64,000 bases of DNA. Source: Labilithrix sp. (GTDB taxonomy: Bacteria; Myxococcota_A; Polyangia; Polyangiales; Polyangiaceae). The DNA is taken from assembly GCA_019637225.1 (NCBI GenBank), contig JAHBWC010000013.1, forward strand, positions 1-64,000, in the 5' to 3' direction. The translations under genes and the position numbers were made by a program. Positions 49,324-58,432 of the stretch are shown one piece after another. The notes beneath the pieces are model-generated. The model was not told the origin of the DNA and ran no database searches. It worked only from the letters and a program-made list of their open reading frames with translations. Numbering within the stretch: position 1 is the first letter of the stretch; every line of letters begins with the position of its first letter.

Positions 49324-51740
49324 GAGGACCTCCGTTCTCCGTCGTCGCGTCGTCGTCGCGCGCGGCCGAACGAGAGCGCCGCGGTGGTGGCCAGCACCGT
49401 CGAGAGCGAGCTCACCGGCATCAGCACGGCGCAGAGGAGCGGCGTCATCTGCCCCGCGAGCGCGAGGGAGACGCTGATCGCGTTGTACAGCAGAGCGACG
49501 AGCAGGTTCCGGCGCACGACCCGCGCGAGCCGGTGCGACGTCTCGAGCGCCTCGCGGATGGGTCGGAGGCCGGGCGTGACGAAGTAGAAGTCGCAGCGCG
49601 ACGCCATGAAGGGGCGGTCGATGGCCGGCGTCCCCGCGCAGTAGGCCTCCTCCGCGACGAGGCTGTCGTTGATCCCGTCGCCGACGAAGAGGCTCCTGAC
49701 GTCGCGCCGGGAGGCGAGCCACGCGGCCTTCTCTTCGGGGGTCGTCCCGCCGACGGCGTTCTCGTCCGCGACGCCGGACGAGCGCGCCATCGCGATCGTG
49801 GCCTCGGGCTCGTCGCCCGAGAGGATGAACGTCTCGAAGCCGGCGCGCTGGAGCTCGCGGATCTCCGACGCCGCGTCGGCGCGGAGCTCTTCGCCGATCG
49901 CGAACGACGCGAGGACCTCGCCGTCGCGCGTGAAGAGCACGTTCGGCGAGCGGACGCGGTCGAGCGCCGGGAGCTTCGCGGGCGCGAGGGCCCAGGCGCG
50001 CGCGCCGAGGCGGAAGACCTGCGCGCCCTCGCGGAGCTCGAGGCCCTTTCCGGTCAGCTCGCGCACGTCGGCCTCCGCGAAGGTCGGCGCTCCCTTCCGC
50101 TCGATCGCGCTCGCGATCGCCTGGCTCTTCGGGTGGGAGCTGCGCACCGCGAGCGCGAAGAGGCGCGCGTAGTCCGCCGGCTCGAGGTCCGCGAGGTCGC
50201 GCGGGTTCTCGACGACGAGCCGCCCCGTCGTGAGCGTGCCGGTCTTGTCGAAGACGACGCGCGTGACCTCGGCGGCGCGGTCCAAGAAGCCGGGCGTGCG
50301 CACGAAGAGGCCCGACCGGCGGAGACCCGCTTGCGCGAGCTCGTACGCCAGCGGCGTCGCGATGCCGAAGGCGCACGGGCACGTCACGATGAGGACCGCC
50401 GCGACGACGTCGAGCGTCCGCGGGACGTCGCCGGTGGCGATGAGCCACCCGCCGAGCGCGAGCCCGGCGATCGCGAGCACACCCGCGACGTAGAGCGCGG
50501 TGAGCCGCACGTGCCACGCGGTCGCGCGCGCCGAGTCCTGATCGCGGCGGGTCGACGTCCGGAGGAGCCGCACGAGGGCGCTTCGATCGAAGTCGGCGCG
50601 CGCGCGGAGCCGCACGGCGCGGGCGCCCTGCGAGAACGCGCCTGCCGGCACGACCGCGCCGGGCGAGAAGGCGCGGGGCGCGCTCTCTCCGGAGATCCAG
50701 TCGAGCGAGAAGAGCGCCGGCTCCGTCTCCTCGAGGGTCGACTCCGTCGGGACGACGTCGCCGCGTCCGGCGAGCACGACGTCGCCTCGCGAGAGCTCGA
50801 CGCAGCGCACGAGCGAGACGACGCCGTCCTTCGCGACGCGCCGCGTGTAGAGGCCCTCCGCGCCGTCGCCGGCGAGCAGCATCGCGCGGTTCTTGGCGAG
50901 GACGCGCTCCTGGAGGTAGCGGCCGACGAGCATGAGCGCGATGAAGACGTTCAGCGTGTCGAAGTACGAGGTCGTCCCGCCGCGCGTCGCGTACGTGTAG
51001 GCGGAGCTCGCGAAGACGAGCGCGATCCCGAGGGCGATCGGCAGGTCGAGGTGCAGCACGCGCCGGCGGAGCGCGAGCCAGGCCGACCGGAAGAAGACGG
51101 TCCCGCCGACGAGCACGCTCACGAGCGAGAGGCCGAAGTCGAGCGCGTGGAAGAGGCGGTAGACAGGGCCGTCCGACAGGCCGCAGTAGATCGCGATCCC
51201 GAAGATCATCGTGTTCATCGCGATCGCGATGCAGACGCCCATCCGCCAGACGAGATCGCTCGGCCGCGCAGCGTGCTCCTTGAGCGGAGGGCCGAAGCGG
51301 TAGCCGAAGGCCTCGACGTCCTCGACGAAGCGCGCGAGCGGAAACGTGCGGTCGACCGTGAGCTCGACCGAGCCGACGGCGGGGTTCACGATGACGCGGC
51401 CCGCGCCGGGGCTTCGCGCGAAGAGCCGCTCGATGAGCCAGACGCACGCGGCGCAGTGGACGCCCTGGACGTCGAGCGAGATCGTCTCGAGGTGCTCGCT
51501 CGCGCCGAGGCGGTGGGCAAGCGGCTCGAGCCACTTGTGGTCCGCCTCCCCGAACACCACAGGGTGCCCCTCGCCGCCGCCGAGCTCGTAGAAGCGACCG
51601 AGCCCCGCGTCGCGGAGGAGACGATGGACCTCCGCGCACCCGATGCAGCAGAAGCCGTCGACGTCGGACGCGGCGAGGGCGGCGCCGCAATGCAGGCACG
51701 TCGAAGGCGACGTGGCGGCGGCGCGTGACGTGGCGGTCAT
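49311..51740 (-). CDS. ccoI: CcoI-type copper-exporting P1B ATPase
   Basis: 809 residues. The N-terminus has a CLHCG and GFCCIGC zinc-like pair, then an HMA domain with CAAC. Membrane helices lead to TCPCAFG, the Cu(I) transport motif. The phosphorylation motif DKTGTLT, the TGE-like actuator (GES), and GDGINDS hinge are present. It supplies copper for the binuclear site of cbb3 oxidase. It is the first gene of this operon, which is unusual, as ccoN is usually first. No FNR-type box is obvious in the 140 bp upstream. Confidence 0.95.
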   Translation of the reverse strand: MTATSRAAATSPSTCLHCGAALAASDVDGFCCIGCAEVHRLLRDAGLGRFYELGGGEGHPVVFGEADHKWLEPLAHRLGASEHLETISLDVQGVHCAACVWLIERLFARSPGAGRVIVNPAVGSVELTVDRTFPLARFVEDVEAFGYRFGPPLKEHAARPSDLVWRMGVCIAIAMNTMIFGIAIYCGLSDGPVYRLFHALDFGLSLVSVLVGGTVFFRSAWLALRRRVLHLDLPIALGIALVFASSAYTYATRGGTTSYFDTLNVFIALMLVGRYLQERVLAKNRAMLLAGDGAEGLYTRRVAKDGVVSLVRCVELSRGDVVLAGRGDVVPTESTLEETEPALFSLDWISGESAPRAFSPGAVVPAGAFSQGARAVRLRARADFDRSALVRLLRTSTRRDQDSARATAWHVRLTALYVAGVLAIAGLALGGWLIATGDVPRTLDVVAAVLIVTCPCAFGIATPLAYELAQAGLRRSGLFVRTPGFLDRAAEVTRVVFDKTGTLTTGRLVVENPRDLADLEPADYARLFALAVRSSHPKSQAIASAIERKGAPTFAEADVRELTGKGLELREGAQVFRLGARAWALAPAKLPALDRVRSPNVLFTRDGEVLASFAIGEELRADAASEIRELQRAGFETFILSGDEPEATIAMARSSGVADENAVGGTTPEEKAAWLASRRDVRSLFVGDGINDSLVAEEAYCAGTPAIDRPFMASRCDFYFVTPGLRPIREALETSHRLARVVRRNLLVALLYNAISVSLALAGQMTPLLCAVLMPVSSLSTVLATTAALSFGRARRRRDDGERRSSWRS

Positions 51741-51880
51741 TCCGCGGCGAGGGTTCGCAAGCGGCGTTCCACGGACCGATCGCGCTACGGACGCGCGCGA
51801 ACCGACGCGGCGCGCGCGGCGTCGCGATCACGACGTGCAGGTCTTGCGTCGACGCGAAGCCTTTGCGAGCGGAGTCCCGC

Positions 51881-52741
51881 TCAGTCGCGTACGGAGCGCG
51901 CGAAGGCGACGATGCGCCGGGCGAGGACGCCTGGCGCGTCGAAGTGGGGACAGTGACCGAACCCGTCGGGGCGCTCGATCACCGCGTGCTTCGGCAGGTG
52001 CCGCGTGAAGTACTCGAGGTGTGTGCTCGGCAGGAGCCGCTCGGAGCGCCCCCAGACGAAGAGGATCGGCATCGTGAGCGACGCGAGGTCCGTCGGCTCC
52101 GGGGCGTCGTCGTTGCTCGCGCTCTCGAGCAGCTCGCGGACGGCGCGGCGGGCGAGGGTCTCGGGAAACTCATGCAGGAGGAGCGGCAAGAACCAGGGCG
52201 GGCGGTGGTAGAGCCGCTCGAGGAAGCGCCGCGCCTCGGCTCGCGACGTGACGGCGAACGCAGCGCGGATCGCGGCCCACTCCTCGTCCGACGAGCGCGC
52301 CCCCGCGGGCGACACGAGCACGAGCGCGCGCACCCGCTCTGGACGCGTCAGCGCGTAGCGGAGCGCGAGCGCGCCTCCGAGCGAGTTGCCGACGACGATC
52401 GCCGGCTCCCGGAGCGTCGCGTCGAGCGCGGTCGAGATGGACTCGAAGAGCTTGCCGGGAGTGAGCCGCTCGCGGGCGTGCGCGCTGAAGCCGTGGCCCG
52501 GATAGTCGGGCGCCACGATCCTCCGCACGTGGGGCTGGAGGCGCGCGAGCAGCGGACCGAACGGCGTCGCCGCCGAGCCGAGCCCGTGGAGGATCACGGT
52601 CGCGGGCAGGTCGCCGCCCCCAGGGGCGTCGTAGGTGTGGAGCGCGCCGAGCGCCGTTTGGACGAGCCCGCTCGAGATGCCGCGGCGGCGCAGGGCAGCG
52701 CGGCCGAGCCGTTCGGCGAGGGGGAGGAGGACTGGCTTCAC
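51881..52741 (-). CDS. Alpha/beta hydrolase
   Basis: 286 residues from a GTG at 52741 that overlaps the wax-ester synthase stop by 4 nt. Oxyanion loop HGLGSAATPF, nucleophile GNSLGGALAL and His in GFGHCPHFDAP are all present. The acid position reads WGRSERLLP, where most relatives have WG-x-x-D, so Glu may replace Asp. A helical cap is present (residues 170-225). Coupling to a wax-ester/DGAT enzyme suggests a lipase or esterase for neutral lipids. Confidence 0.85.
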   Translation of the reverse strand: MKPVLLPLAERLGRAALRRRGISSGLVQTALGALHTYDAPGGGDLPATVILHGLGSAATPFGPLLARLQPHVRRIVAPDYPGHGFSAHARERLTPGKLFESISTALDATLREPAIVVGNSLGGALALRYALTRPERVRALVLVSPAGARSSDEEWAAIRAAFAVTSRAEARRFLERLYHRPPWFLPLLLHEFPETLARRAVRELLESASNDDAPEPTDLASLTMPILFVWGRSERLLPSTHLEYFTRHLPKHAVIERPDGFGHCPHFDAPGVLARRIVAFARSVRD

Positions 52742-54099
52742 CGCTTGGCAGTGTACGCAGCCGTCGACGAAGCGAAAGCGCGGATCCTCGCAAGCTCGAT
52801 CTCGAGCTCCTCCACGACGCGCCGGGCGCTGCCGATCGCGCGCGCGCCCACGACCACACCCAGGCGCGCGCGTCCGGCGTAGCTCATGAGCGTCACCCCG
52901 AGGCCGATGCTTCCGGCGGTCGGCGCCCACACCATGATGTCGCGCACGGCGGCGCCGCAGAGACGGAGCTCGCGGGCCGGCCCCTTGACGCTCGAGACGG
53001 TGACGCTCGCCCTGCGCGAGAAGAGCTCGACGCCCAGGCGTTCGACGAAGGCGGACACCGATCCGGCGGCCTCCGCGAGCCGCGCCCCGGAGACCCCGGC
53101 GCCCCGCGAGCGGAGCGCGCGCGCGGCGTCGCGCACGCGGTCGACGCGCGCGGCGAGGTCGTGGGCTCCGATGGGCAGCGGCACGAGCACCGAGCCGTAG
53201 CGGTTGCCGAGCCCGCCGGACGCGCCCCGCCGGACGTCGATCGGGACGAGCGCGTGGAGCACGAGGCGCTCGTCGTGGCCGCCCGCGCACGCCTGCGCGC
53301 GGCACGCCCCGGCGACGGCGGCGAGGAGCACGCCCGTCACGGTCGTATCGAGCGAGCGCGCAGCGGCGCGGAGCGCGTCGAGCTCGAGCGCGGAGGAGAA
53401 CGCGAGCTCTTTCTCGACGCCGAGCCGTCCGCGGAGCGGGGTCTGCGGGTCCGGACGCGCGAGCGCGAGCCGGCTCGCGGCGATCGCGCCGGCGGCGATG
53501 TGGCGGGCGCGCGAGCGGAGCGTCCGCGGGGCGGAGGACGGCGTGGGCGGACGCTCTGCGGGGCCGTCGTCCACGAGCTCGCCGAGGAGCGCGAGCAGCG
53601 CGGCGCCGTCGGCGAGCGCGTGGTGGACGATGAGGACGAGCGCTGGCTCGGACCCGTCGATCAGGTGGGCGCGCCAGAGCGGATGATGGTGCGCGAGCGG
53701 GATGCTGGCGAGATCGCTCGTGAGCTCTTCGAGGGACGGCGAGCCGGGAACCAGCGTGGCGTCGATGCGATGCACATGGTGACGGACGTCGAACGTCGGG
53801 TCGGGGGCCCAGCGCGGCCTTCCCAGCCCGAGGCGCGGCTCGAGCACGCGCTGGCGGAAGCGCGGATACCGGGCGAGGCGCGACTCGAGGCGGGACTCGA
53901 CGACCTCATGCGCGATCGCGCGATCGAGCGCCAGCACGACGGTGATGAGCATCGGGTTGTTCCGCGCGCTCATGTGGAGGCGGGCCGCGTCCTCGGCCTC
54001 GAGCGGCGTCCCGGCGCTGGCGATCGTCGCGCCGCCGCCGGGGGTCGCGTCGCGCCCCGAACGGCGATCGAGCCCGAGGGGTGGGGCTGCCGGAGTCAT
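52738..54099 (-). CDS. Wax-ester synthase/diacylglycerol acyltransferase (WS/DGAT)
   Basis: 453 residues, the standard length. N-terminal acyltransferase domain with the active-site HHxxxDG motif (VHHALADG). The C-terminal half holds the NRYGSVLVPLP and VSSVKGP motifs of WSD1-type enzymes. It esterifies acyl-CoA with fatty alcohol or diacylglycerol to store neutral lipid. It is first of a two-gene operon with a hydrolase (GTGA overlap), a likely make-and-mobilise pair. The frame stays open upstream; the chosen ATG at 54099 gives a normal N-terminus. Confidence 0.92.
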   Translation of the reverse strand: MTPAAPPLGLDRRSGRDATPGGGATIASAGTPLEAEDAARLHMSARNNPMLITVVLALDRAIAHEVVESRLESRLARYPRFRQRVLEPRLGLGRPRWAPDPTFDVRHHVHRIDATLVPGSPSLEELTSDLASIPLAHHHPLWRAHLIDGSEPALVLIVHHALADGAALLALLGELVDDGPAERPPTPSSAPRTLRSRARHIAAGAIAASRLALARPDPQTPLRGRLGVEKELAFSSALELDALRAAARSLDTTVTGVLLAAVAGACRAQACAGGHDERLVLHALVPIDVRRGASGGLGNRYGSVLVPLPIGAHDLAARVDRVRDAARALRSRGAGVSGARLAEAAGSVSAFVERLGVELFSRRASVTVSSVKGPARELRLCGAAVRDIMVWAPTAGSIGLGVTLMSYAGRARLGVVVGARAIGSARRVVEELEIELARIRAFASSTAAYTAKR

Positions 54100-54186
54100 C
54101 GGATCGTGAGGGGCACGTGACGTGCCGGCGCGATCGCATCGCGCGTCGTGGCCGGCGGCTTGCTGGGGTGGAGGAGCGACGGCGCG

Positions 54187-55002
54187 ATGAGGTCCCGACA
54201 GGCGCGCTCCTGCCGCGAGAGAGCGGCCGCACACGCGCGGCGTGAGCGGCTCGAGGCCGACGTCCGTAGGGCAGCCGGCGCGCGCGAGGCGCTGCTCTCG
54301 AGCGTCGCGCACGACGTCCGCGCGCAGCTCGCGGCCGTCACGATGGTCGTGTCGTCGATCGCGCGAGACGAGGCGTTGCCGGAGGCCCATCGCCGCAAGC
54401 TGGTCTTTCTCCAGCGCGCCGCGAAGCGGATCGAGCGCCTCGTGGACGACTTGCGCGAGGTCGGACAGCTCGAGGCAGGAACGCTCGCGCTCGAGCGCGC
54501 GCTCGAGGGCGCGTCGAGCATCGTCGACGACGTCGTCGGCCTCATCCGGCCGATCGCCGCGGAGCGAGGCGTGGTCGTCGTCGCCTCGGTGAGCGACCTC
54601 ACCGTCCCATGCGCCCGCGACCGCATCGTGAAGGTCCTCGAGAGGCTGGGGTCGAGCGCCGTCGGAGCGACGCCGCGCGGCGGCACGGTCAGGATCCGCG
54701 CCGAGCCTCGCGGCGGCCGAGCCTGGTTCGCGGTCGAGGACGAGCGGCTCAGCGCTCCGATGTCCGATCCGAGCGGCGCGCCTGGTGTCGCGGACACGGC
54801 GCGTGGCGTCGAGCTGGCCGTCGCCGAGGCCATCGTCGACGCGCACGGCGGAACGCTACGGAGCGAGCGCCTCGGCGCCGGCGGGCTCAGGTTCTACTTC
54901 GACGTGGCGCTCGACGGTTCGAGCCATGCGGCGGGGCAAGACGCCCCTGCGACGCGCGCGTCGAGCGCGCATCCGCGTTGCGGGCGAAGAGACGGGTGGT
55001 GA
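54187..55002 (+). CDS. Degenerate histidine kinase (HisKA with decayed ATPase domain)
   Basis: 271 residues from the ATG at 54187 (GGAGGAG 12 nt upstream); a GTG at 54148 is possible. The dimerisation/phosphoacceptor helix is good (SSVAHDVRAQLAAV, with His), but the ATP-binding domain lacks the N-box Asn (RLGSSAVGATP where N is expected) and the DxGxG box (AVEDERLSAP). A G2-like end (DTARGVELAVAEAIV) remains. It may act as a phosphatase or scaffold, or receive phosphate from another kinase. No membrane or sensor domain. A response regulator gene follows 2 nt later. Confidence 0.75.
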   Translation: MRSRQARSCRERAAAHARRERLEADVRRAAGAREALLSSVAHDVRAQLAAVTMVVSSIARDEALPEAHRRKLVFLQRAAKRIERLVDDLREVGQLEAGTLALERALEGASSIVDDVVGLIRPIAAERGVVVVASVSDLTVPCARDRIVKVLERLGSSAVGATPRGGTVRIRAEPRGGRAWFAVEDERLSAPMSDPSGAPGVADTARGVELAVAEAIVDAHGGTLRSERLGAGGLRFYFDVALDGSSHAAGQDAPATRASSAHPRCGRRDGW

Positions 55003-55004
55003 CG

Positions 55005-55454
55005 ATGGGAGAAGTGCAACAGCCGGAGCGCGAGAGCGGCGTGATCGACAGGCGACCGACCGTCTTCCTGGCGGACGACGACGACCTCTTCCGCGCCGTC
55101 TTGAAAGACGAGCTGATCGCGCACGGCTACGCCGTCGAGGACGTGAGCGACGGCGCGCAGGCGCTCGAGCTCTTGGCGATGGCGGCTGACGGCCTCGCGG
55201 CGTCGCCGGACGTCGTGGTGCTCGACGTCCGGATGCCGGGCTACTCCGGCCTCGGCGTGCTGAACGTCATGCGTCGCTTCGCGAAGCGCCCGCCGACGTT
55301 GCTCCTCACGGCCGTCCCGGACCCCTCGATCGACGTGCTCGCGCGGACGATGGGAGCGTTCGGCGTCCTCCACAAGCCGGTCGAGCTCGACGAGGTGCTC
55401 GACGCCGTCGAGGAGGCCGTGCTCTCGAAGGCTCGTCGCTCGAGCCGCGTCTGA
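55005..55454 (+). CDS. Single-domain response regulator
   Basis: 149 residues. CheY-like receiver with acidic pocket LADDDDLFR, phosphoacceptor Asp in VVVLDVRMPGYSG, Thr in LLLTAV and Lys in LHKPVE. No output domain. Start ATG at 55005, 2 nt after the stop of the degenerate kinase, so the two form an operon and probably a signalling pair. It is convergent with the CBS gene across 37 bp. Confidence 0.9.
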   Translation: MGEVQQPERESGVIDRRPTVFLADDDDLFRAVLKDELIAHGYAVEDVSDGAQALELLAMAADGLAASPDVVVLDVRMPGYSGLGVLNVMRRFAKRPPTLLLTAVPDPSIDVLARTMGAFGVLHKPVELDEVLDAVEEAVLSKARRSSRV

Positions 55455-55458
55455 CGCG

Positions 55459-55480
55459 CGCCTCCACCCGCGCCGAGGCG
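55459..55480. terminator. Small hairpin between convergent genes
   Basis: 6-bp stem (CGCCTC / GAGGCG) with a 10-nt loop in the 37-bp gap after the response regulator. Confidence 0.3.
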
Positions 55481-55491
55481 GCGCGATCGGA

Positions 55492-55974
55492 TCACGGCCA
55501 CTTGTCGCGGTTCGGCGAGACGACGAGCGGCGGGCGCGGGACGTCCGCGGCGCCTCGCTCGGCGCCGGTGCGAGCCCGGCGGAGGTGAGCGAGCGCGGCG
55601 AGGAGATCGCTGCGCGTCACGATGCCGAGCAGGCGCCCCGCGTCGACGATCGGGAGGCAGCCGAGGCGCCGCTCGCGCAGGAGCACGACGGCGTCGGTGA
55701 CGCTCATCTCGGGCGCACCGAGGACAGGGTTCGTCTTCATCAGGTCGCGAACCGTGCGGTTCTTTCGCGTGAGGCCGCCGTGGGGGCCGCCCAGGTCGCG
55801 CTCCGAGACGATGCCGAGGATCGCGTTGCCCTCGACGACGGGCGCGTGTCGCACGCCCTCGTCGCGCATCATCGCGAGCGCGTCGCTCGCGGGCTCGCTG
55901 GGCGAGAGCTTGAGCACCGGGGTCGTCATGATGTCCCCAAGCTTCGCGGTCTTCCCTCGCTCGGTGGTCTTCAT
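55492..55974 (-). CDS. CBS-domain-pair protein
   Basis: 160 residues with two CBS motifs: LGDIMTTPVLKLSPSEPAS ... GIVSERDL and VRDLMKTNPVLGAPEMSV ... GIVTRSDLLAAL. CBS pairs bind adenosyl nucleotides and regulate linked proteins. This one stands alone with a short C-terminal tail. Its target is unknown. The upstream region has a direct repeat of CCGCGAGCCCG (about 55997-56020). Confidence 0.92.
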   Translation of the reverse strand: MKTTERGKTAKLGDIMTTPVLKLSPSEPASDALAMMRDEGVRHAPVVEGNAILGIVSERDLGGPHGGLTRKNRTVRDLMKTNPVLGAPEMSVTDAVVLLRERRLGCLPIVDAGRLLGIVTRSDLLAALAHLRRARTGAERGAADVPRPPLVVSPNRDKWP

Positions 55975-56073
55975 GCTGCGCTCGGCTGCAATCCGCGAGC
56001 CCGTACCCCGCGAGCCCGAGCTTCTCGGACGCCGCAGCGCCGCCTCCGAGGTGCCTTCGCGCGCCGCGGCAGC

Positions 56074-56694
56074 TCAGAAGAACCCTGCCTTCACGAACAC
56101 GCCCGCCGCCGGTCCGGAGAGGGCCGACGCCGTGAGCCCGTCGAGCTCGAACGCCGAGACGAAGCGATAGGACCCTTGCGCGCCGAAGCGAAGCGCGCGC
56201 ACGGCCGGCGGCGCCAGCTCGAGCTCGATCTTCGGCTCGAGGACGAAGATGGTCTCGCTGCTCGATGCGCCGCCCTTCGCGGCGCTCACGCCGCCCGCGC
56301 CGAACATGAGGGACGGCACGACGTGCACTCGCTCGTCCTTGAAGAGCACGGTGCCGATCTGCGCGAGGCCGTAGCCGAGACGGACGTGTCCTCCGCCGGC
56401 CGGGGTCCGAAGGGCTTCGGGCTCGACCGAGGTCGCCAGGGCCTGAGCGCTCAGGCCGAACACGTAGTCGCCCGCGACGAGCCCGACCTGCGGTCCGACC
56501 AGGACGCCCGCGCTCCCGCCGATCGACGTGACGCTGGAGGCAACTCCACCGTAGAGGCCACGGAATCGCTCGTCGGTCGTCGGCTCCCGCTCGGCGGCCA
56601 GCGACGACGCGGGCATGGCAGCCGCAAAGAGGGCGATGGCGACCGGCGCGAGGAGCCTCTCGAGAGAGCGGGGCACGAGAGCGCTGGGATGCAT
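56074..56694 (-). CDS. Outer-membrane beta-barrel protein
   Basis: 206 residues from the ATG at 56694; an ATG at 56721 is the alternative. A signal peptide (VAIALFAAAMPASSLAAE) is followed by alternating hydrophobic/polar strands with Gly-rich turns (GSAGVLVGPQVGLVAGDYVF, GGHVRLGYGL, ALRFGAQGSYRFVSAFELDG) and a C-terminal Phe (AGFF), the signature for barrel insertion. No enzymatic residues recognised. It is divergent from the TreT-like gene, about 100 bp apart. Confidence 0.78.
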   Translation of the reverse strand: MHPSALVPRSLERLLAPVAIALFAAAMPASSLAAEREPTTDERFRGLYGGVASSVTSIGGSAGVLVGPQVGLVAGDYVFGLSAQALATSVEPEALRTPAGGGHVRLGYGLAQIGTVLFKDERVHVVPSLMFGAGGVSAAKGGASSSETIFVLEPKIELELAPPAVRALRFGAQGSYRFVSAFELDGLTASALSGPAAGVFVKAGFF

Positions 56695-56795
56695 CGCTCG
56701 AGCCAGCGCGGCCCGACGCATCTTCTGCAGCGCAGCTGAGCTGCCCGCGAGCCCGTCGGCGCCGGCGAGGGCATGACGCTCGCAGCGAGGGCTGC

Positions 56796-58220
56796 GTGTT
56801 CCAGGTCGAGGTGCCCGCCCGCGCGCTCAGCCCGTTCGTCGACCTCGTCGGCGCCGAGCGCGTCGAGGCGGTGGCGCGAGAGGCCGACGCAACGCGCGCG
56901 GCGGTCGGCCCGCACACCGTCTGGAACGTCAACTCCACCGCGGCGGGAGGCGGCGTCGCGGAGATCATCCGCTCGCTCCTGAGGTATTCGCGCGGGCTCG
57001 GGGTCGAGGTTCGATGGCTGGTCATCGAGGGGCCGCCGGAGTTCTTCGCGATCACGAAGCGTCTCCACAACGCGCTCCACGACAACGCAGGCGACGGCTC
57101 GCCGCTCGGACCCGAGCAGGCGGCGCTCTACGAACGCGTGCTCGCCGACAACTTCGCCGAGATCGAACGTCTCGTCCGGCCGGGTGACGCCGTCATCTGC
57201 CACGATCCGCAGACGGCCGGCTTGATCCCGCACCTTCGCCGGCTCGGCGAGCGCGTCGTCTGGCGTTGTCACATCGGACACGAGGGGCCGGGGATCGAAG
57301 CGGACAAGGGCTGGGCGTTCCTCCGGCAGTACCTCGCGGACGTTCCGATCGCCGTCTTCACGCGCTCGGCGTTCGTCCCGAGCTGGTTCCCGCGCGCCCA
57401 CGCGGTCACGCTCCCGCCGAACATCGATCCCTTCTCCGTGAAAAACCAGTGGATGCCCGAGCTGTCGACCCGGGCGGTCCTCGCGGCGGTCGGTCTCGTC
57501 GAGGCCGGCGGCGACGCCTGCTGCTCCGTCTACGTTCGCGAGGACGGCGCGACGGAGGAGGTCGTGCGCCGCGCCGAGGTCATTCGCCTGGGAGGCCCGC
57601 CACCCTGGAGCGCACCGCTCGTCGTGCAGATCTCGCGTTGGGACCGAATGAAGGACCACGCCGGCGTGCTCGCGGGGTTCGCGCGGCTGCTCGAGCAGCC
57701 TCCGGATTTCGGCGTCGAGCTCGTCCTCGCCGGGCCGTCGCACGGGGGCGTCGCCGACGATCCCGAGGGCCCGGAGGTGCTCTGCGAGGTCGAGCGGGCG
57801 TGGCGGGCGCTGCCCGAGCGGGTGCGCCGCCGCGTCCACATCGCACAGCTTCCGATGACCGATCCCGACGAGAACGCGGCGATCGTGAACGCGCTCCAGC
57901 GGCACGCTGCCGTGATCGTCCAGAAGAGCCTCCGCGAAGGCTTCGGCCTCACCGTCACGGAGGCGATGTGGAAGCGGCGGCCCATCGTCGCGAGCGCGGT
58001 CGGAGGGATACAGGACCAGATCCGTGACGGCGTCGAGGGCCTCCTCGTCCGCGATCCGACGGATCCCGGCGAGACGGCCGACGCGATCCGGCGGATCCTC
58101 GCGTCGCCCGACGTCGGCGCTCGCATGGGGGACGCCGCCTACGAGCGTGTCCGCGAGCGGTACCTCAGCATCTCGGCGCTCGAGCGATGGGGGGCCCTCG
58201 TGCAGCTGCTCTACGCGTGA
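56796..58220 (+). CDS. TreT-like GT4 glycosyltransferase (trehalose synthase family)
   Basis: 474 residues. The N-terminal domain has NVNSTAAGGGVAEIIRSLL, a loop for acceptor glucose, and CHDPQTAGLIPHL. The C-terminal GT-B half has QISRWDRMKDHAGVL and EGFGLTVTEAMWKRRPIVAS, whose two Glu residues (E-x7-E) bind the nucleotide sugar. TreT makes trehalose from NDP-glucose and glucose, giving an osmoprotectant; the specificity here is inferred by family resemblance. GTG start at 56796. Transcribed alone. Confidence 0.88.
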   Translation: MFQVEVPARALSPFVDLVGAERVEAVAREADATRAAVGPHTVWNVNSTAAGGGVAEIIRSLLRYSRGLGVEVRWLVIEGPPEFFAITKRLHNALHDNAGDGSPLGPEQAALYERVLADNFAEIERLVRPGDAVICHDPQTAGLIPHLRRLGERVVWRCHIGHEGPGIEADKGWAFLRQYLADVPIAVFTRSAFVPSWFPRAHAVTLPPNIDPFSVKNQWMPELSTRAVLAAVGLVEAGGDACCSVYVREDGATEEVVRRAEVIRLGGPPPWSAPLVVQISRWDRMKDHAGVLAGFARLLEQPPDFGVELVLAGPSHGGVADDPEGPEVLCEVERAWRALPERVRRRVHIAQLPMTDPDENAAIVNALQRHAAVIVQKSLREGFGLTVTEAMWKRRPIVASAVGGIQDQIRDGVEGLLVRDPTDPGETADAIRRILASPDVGARMGDAAYERVRERYLSISALERWGALVQLLYA

Positions 58221-58368
58221 CGCGGGGGCGCGGGCTCCTCGTTCGACGGCGCACGCGCTGCGTCGCCGCGCAATCGGTGCGCGTCCTGGCTCCGGCACGC
58301 GTCCCGCGATCGCCCGCGGCCTCGCGGAGACCAGCGCGCGAGCTTGGCAGCGGGTGAGCGCCGGCGCG

Positions 58369-58384
58369 TGGCACGGTGGCTGCA
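58369..58384 (+). promoter_or_regulatory. Sigma54 promoter of the globin-coupled kinase operon
   Basis: TGGCACG - 4 bp - CTGCA is a perfect -24 box and a -12 box with one mismatch, and the GG/GC spacing is correct. It lies about 48 nt before the ATG at 58433. The operon's second gene is itself a sigma54 activator, so autoregulation is likely. Confidence 0.75.
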
Positions 58385-58420
58385 CTCCGCCGTCGGGGCG
58401 CCGAGCGGATGCTGTTGGAC

Positions 58421-58426
58421 TATGCT
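58421..58426 (+). promoter_or_regulatory. TATGCT box before the kinase start
   Basis: Six bases before the ATG at 58433. It fits the leaderless TANNNT pattern seen at other genes and could be a second, sigma70-type promoter, or a chance match. Confidence 0.25.
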
Positions 58427-58432
58427 CGCGGC

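Noticed and set aside
47081..49477. 798-residue plus-strand open frame opposite ccoNO
   Set aside because: Antisense shadow of the cbb3 fusion with Arg/Asp/Glu-rich low complexity and no domain.
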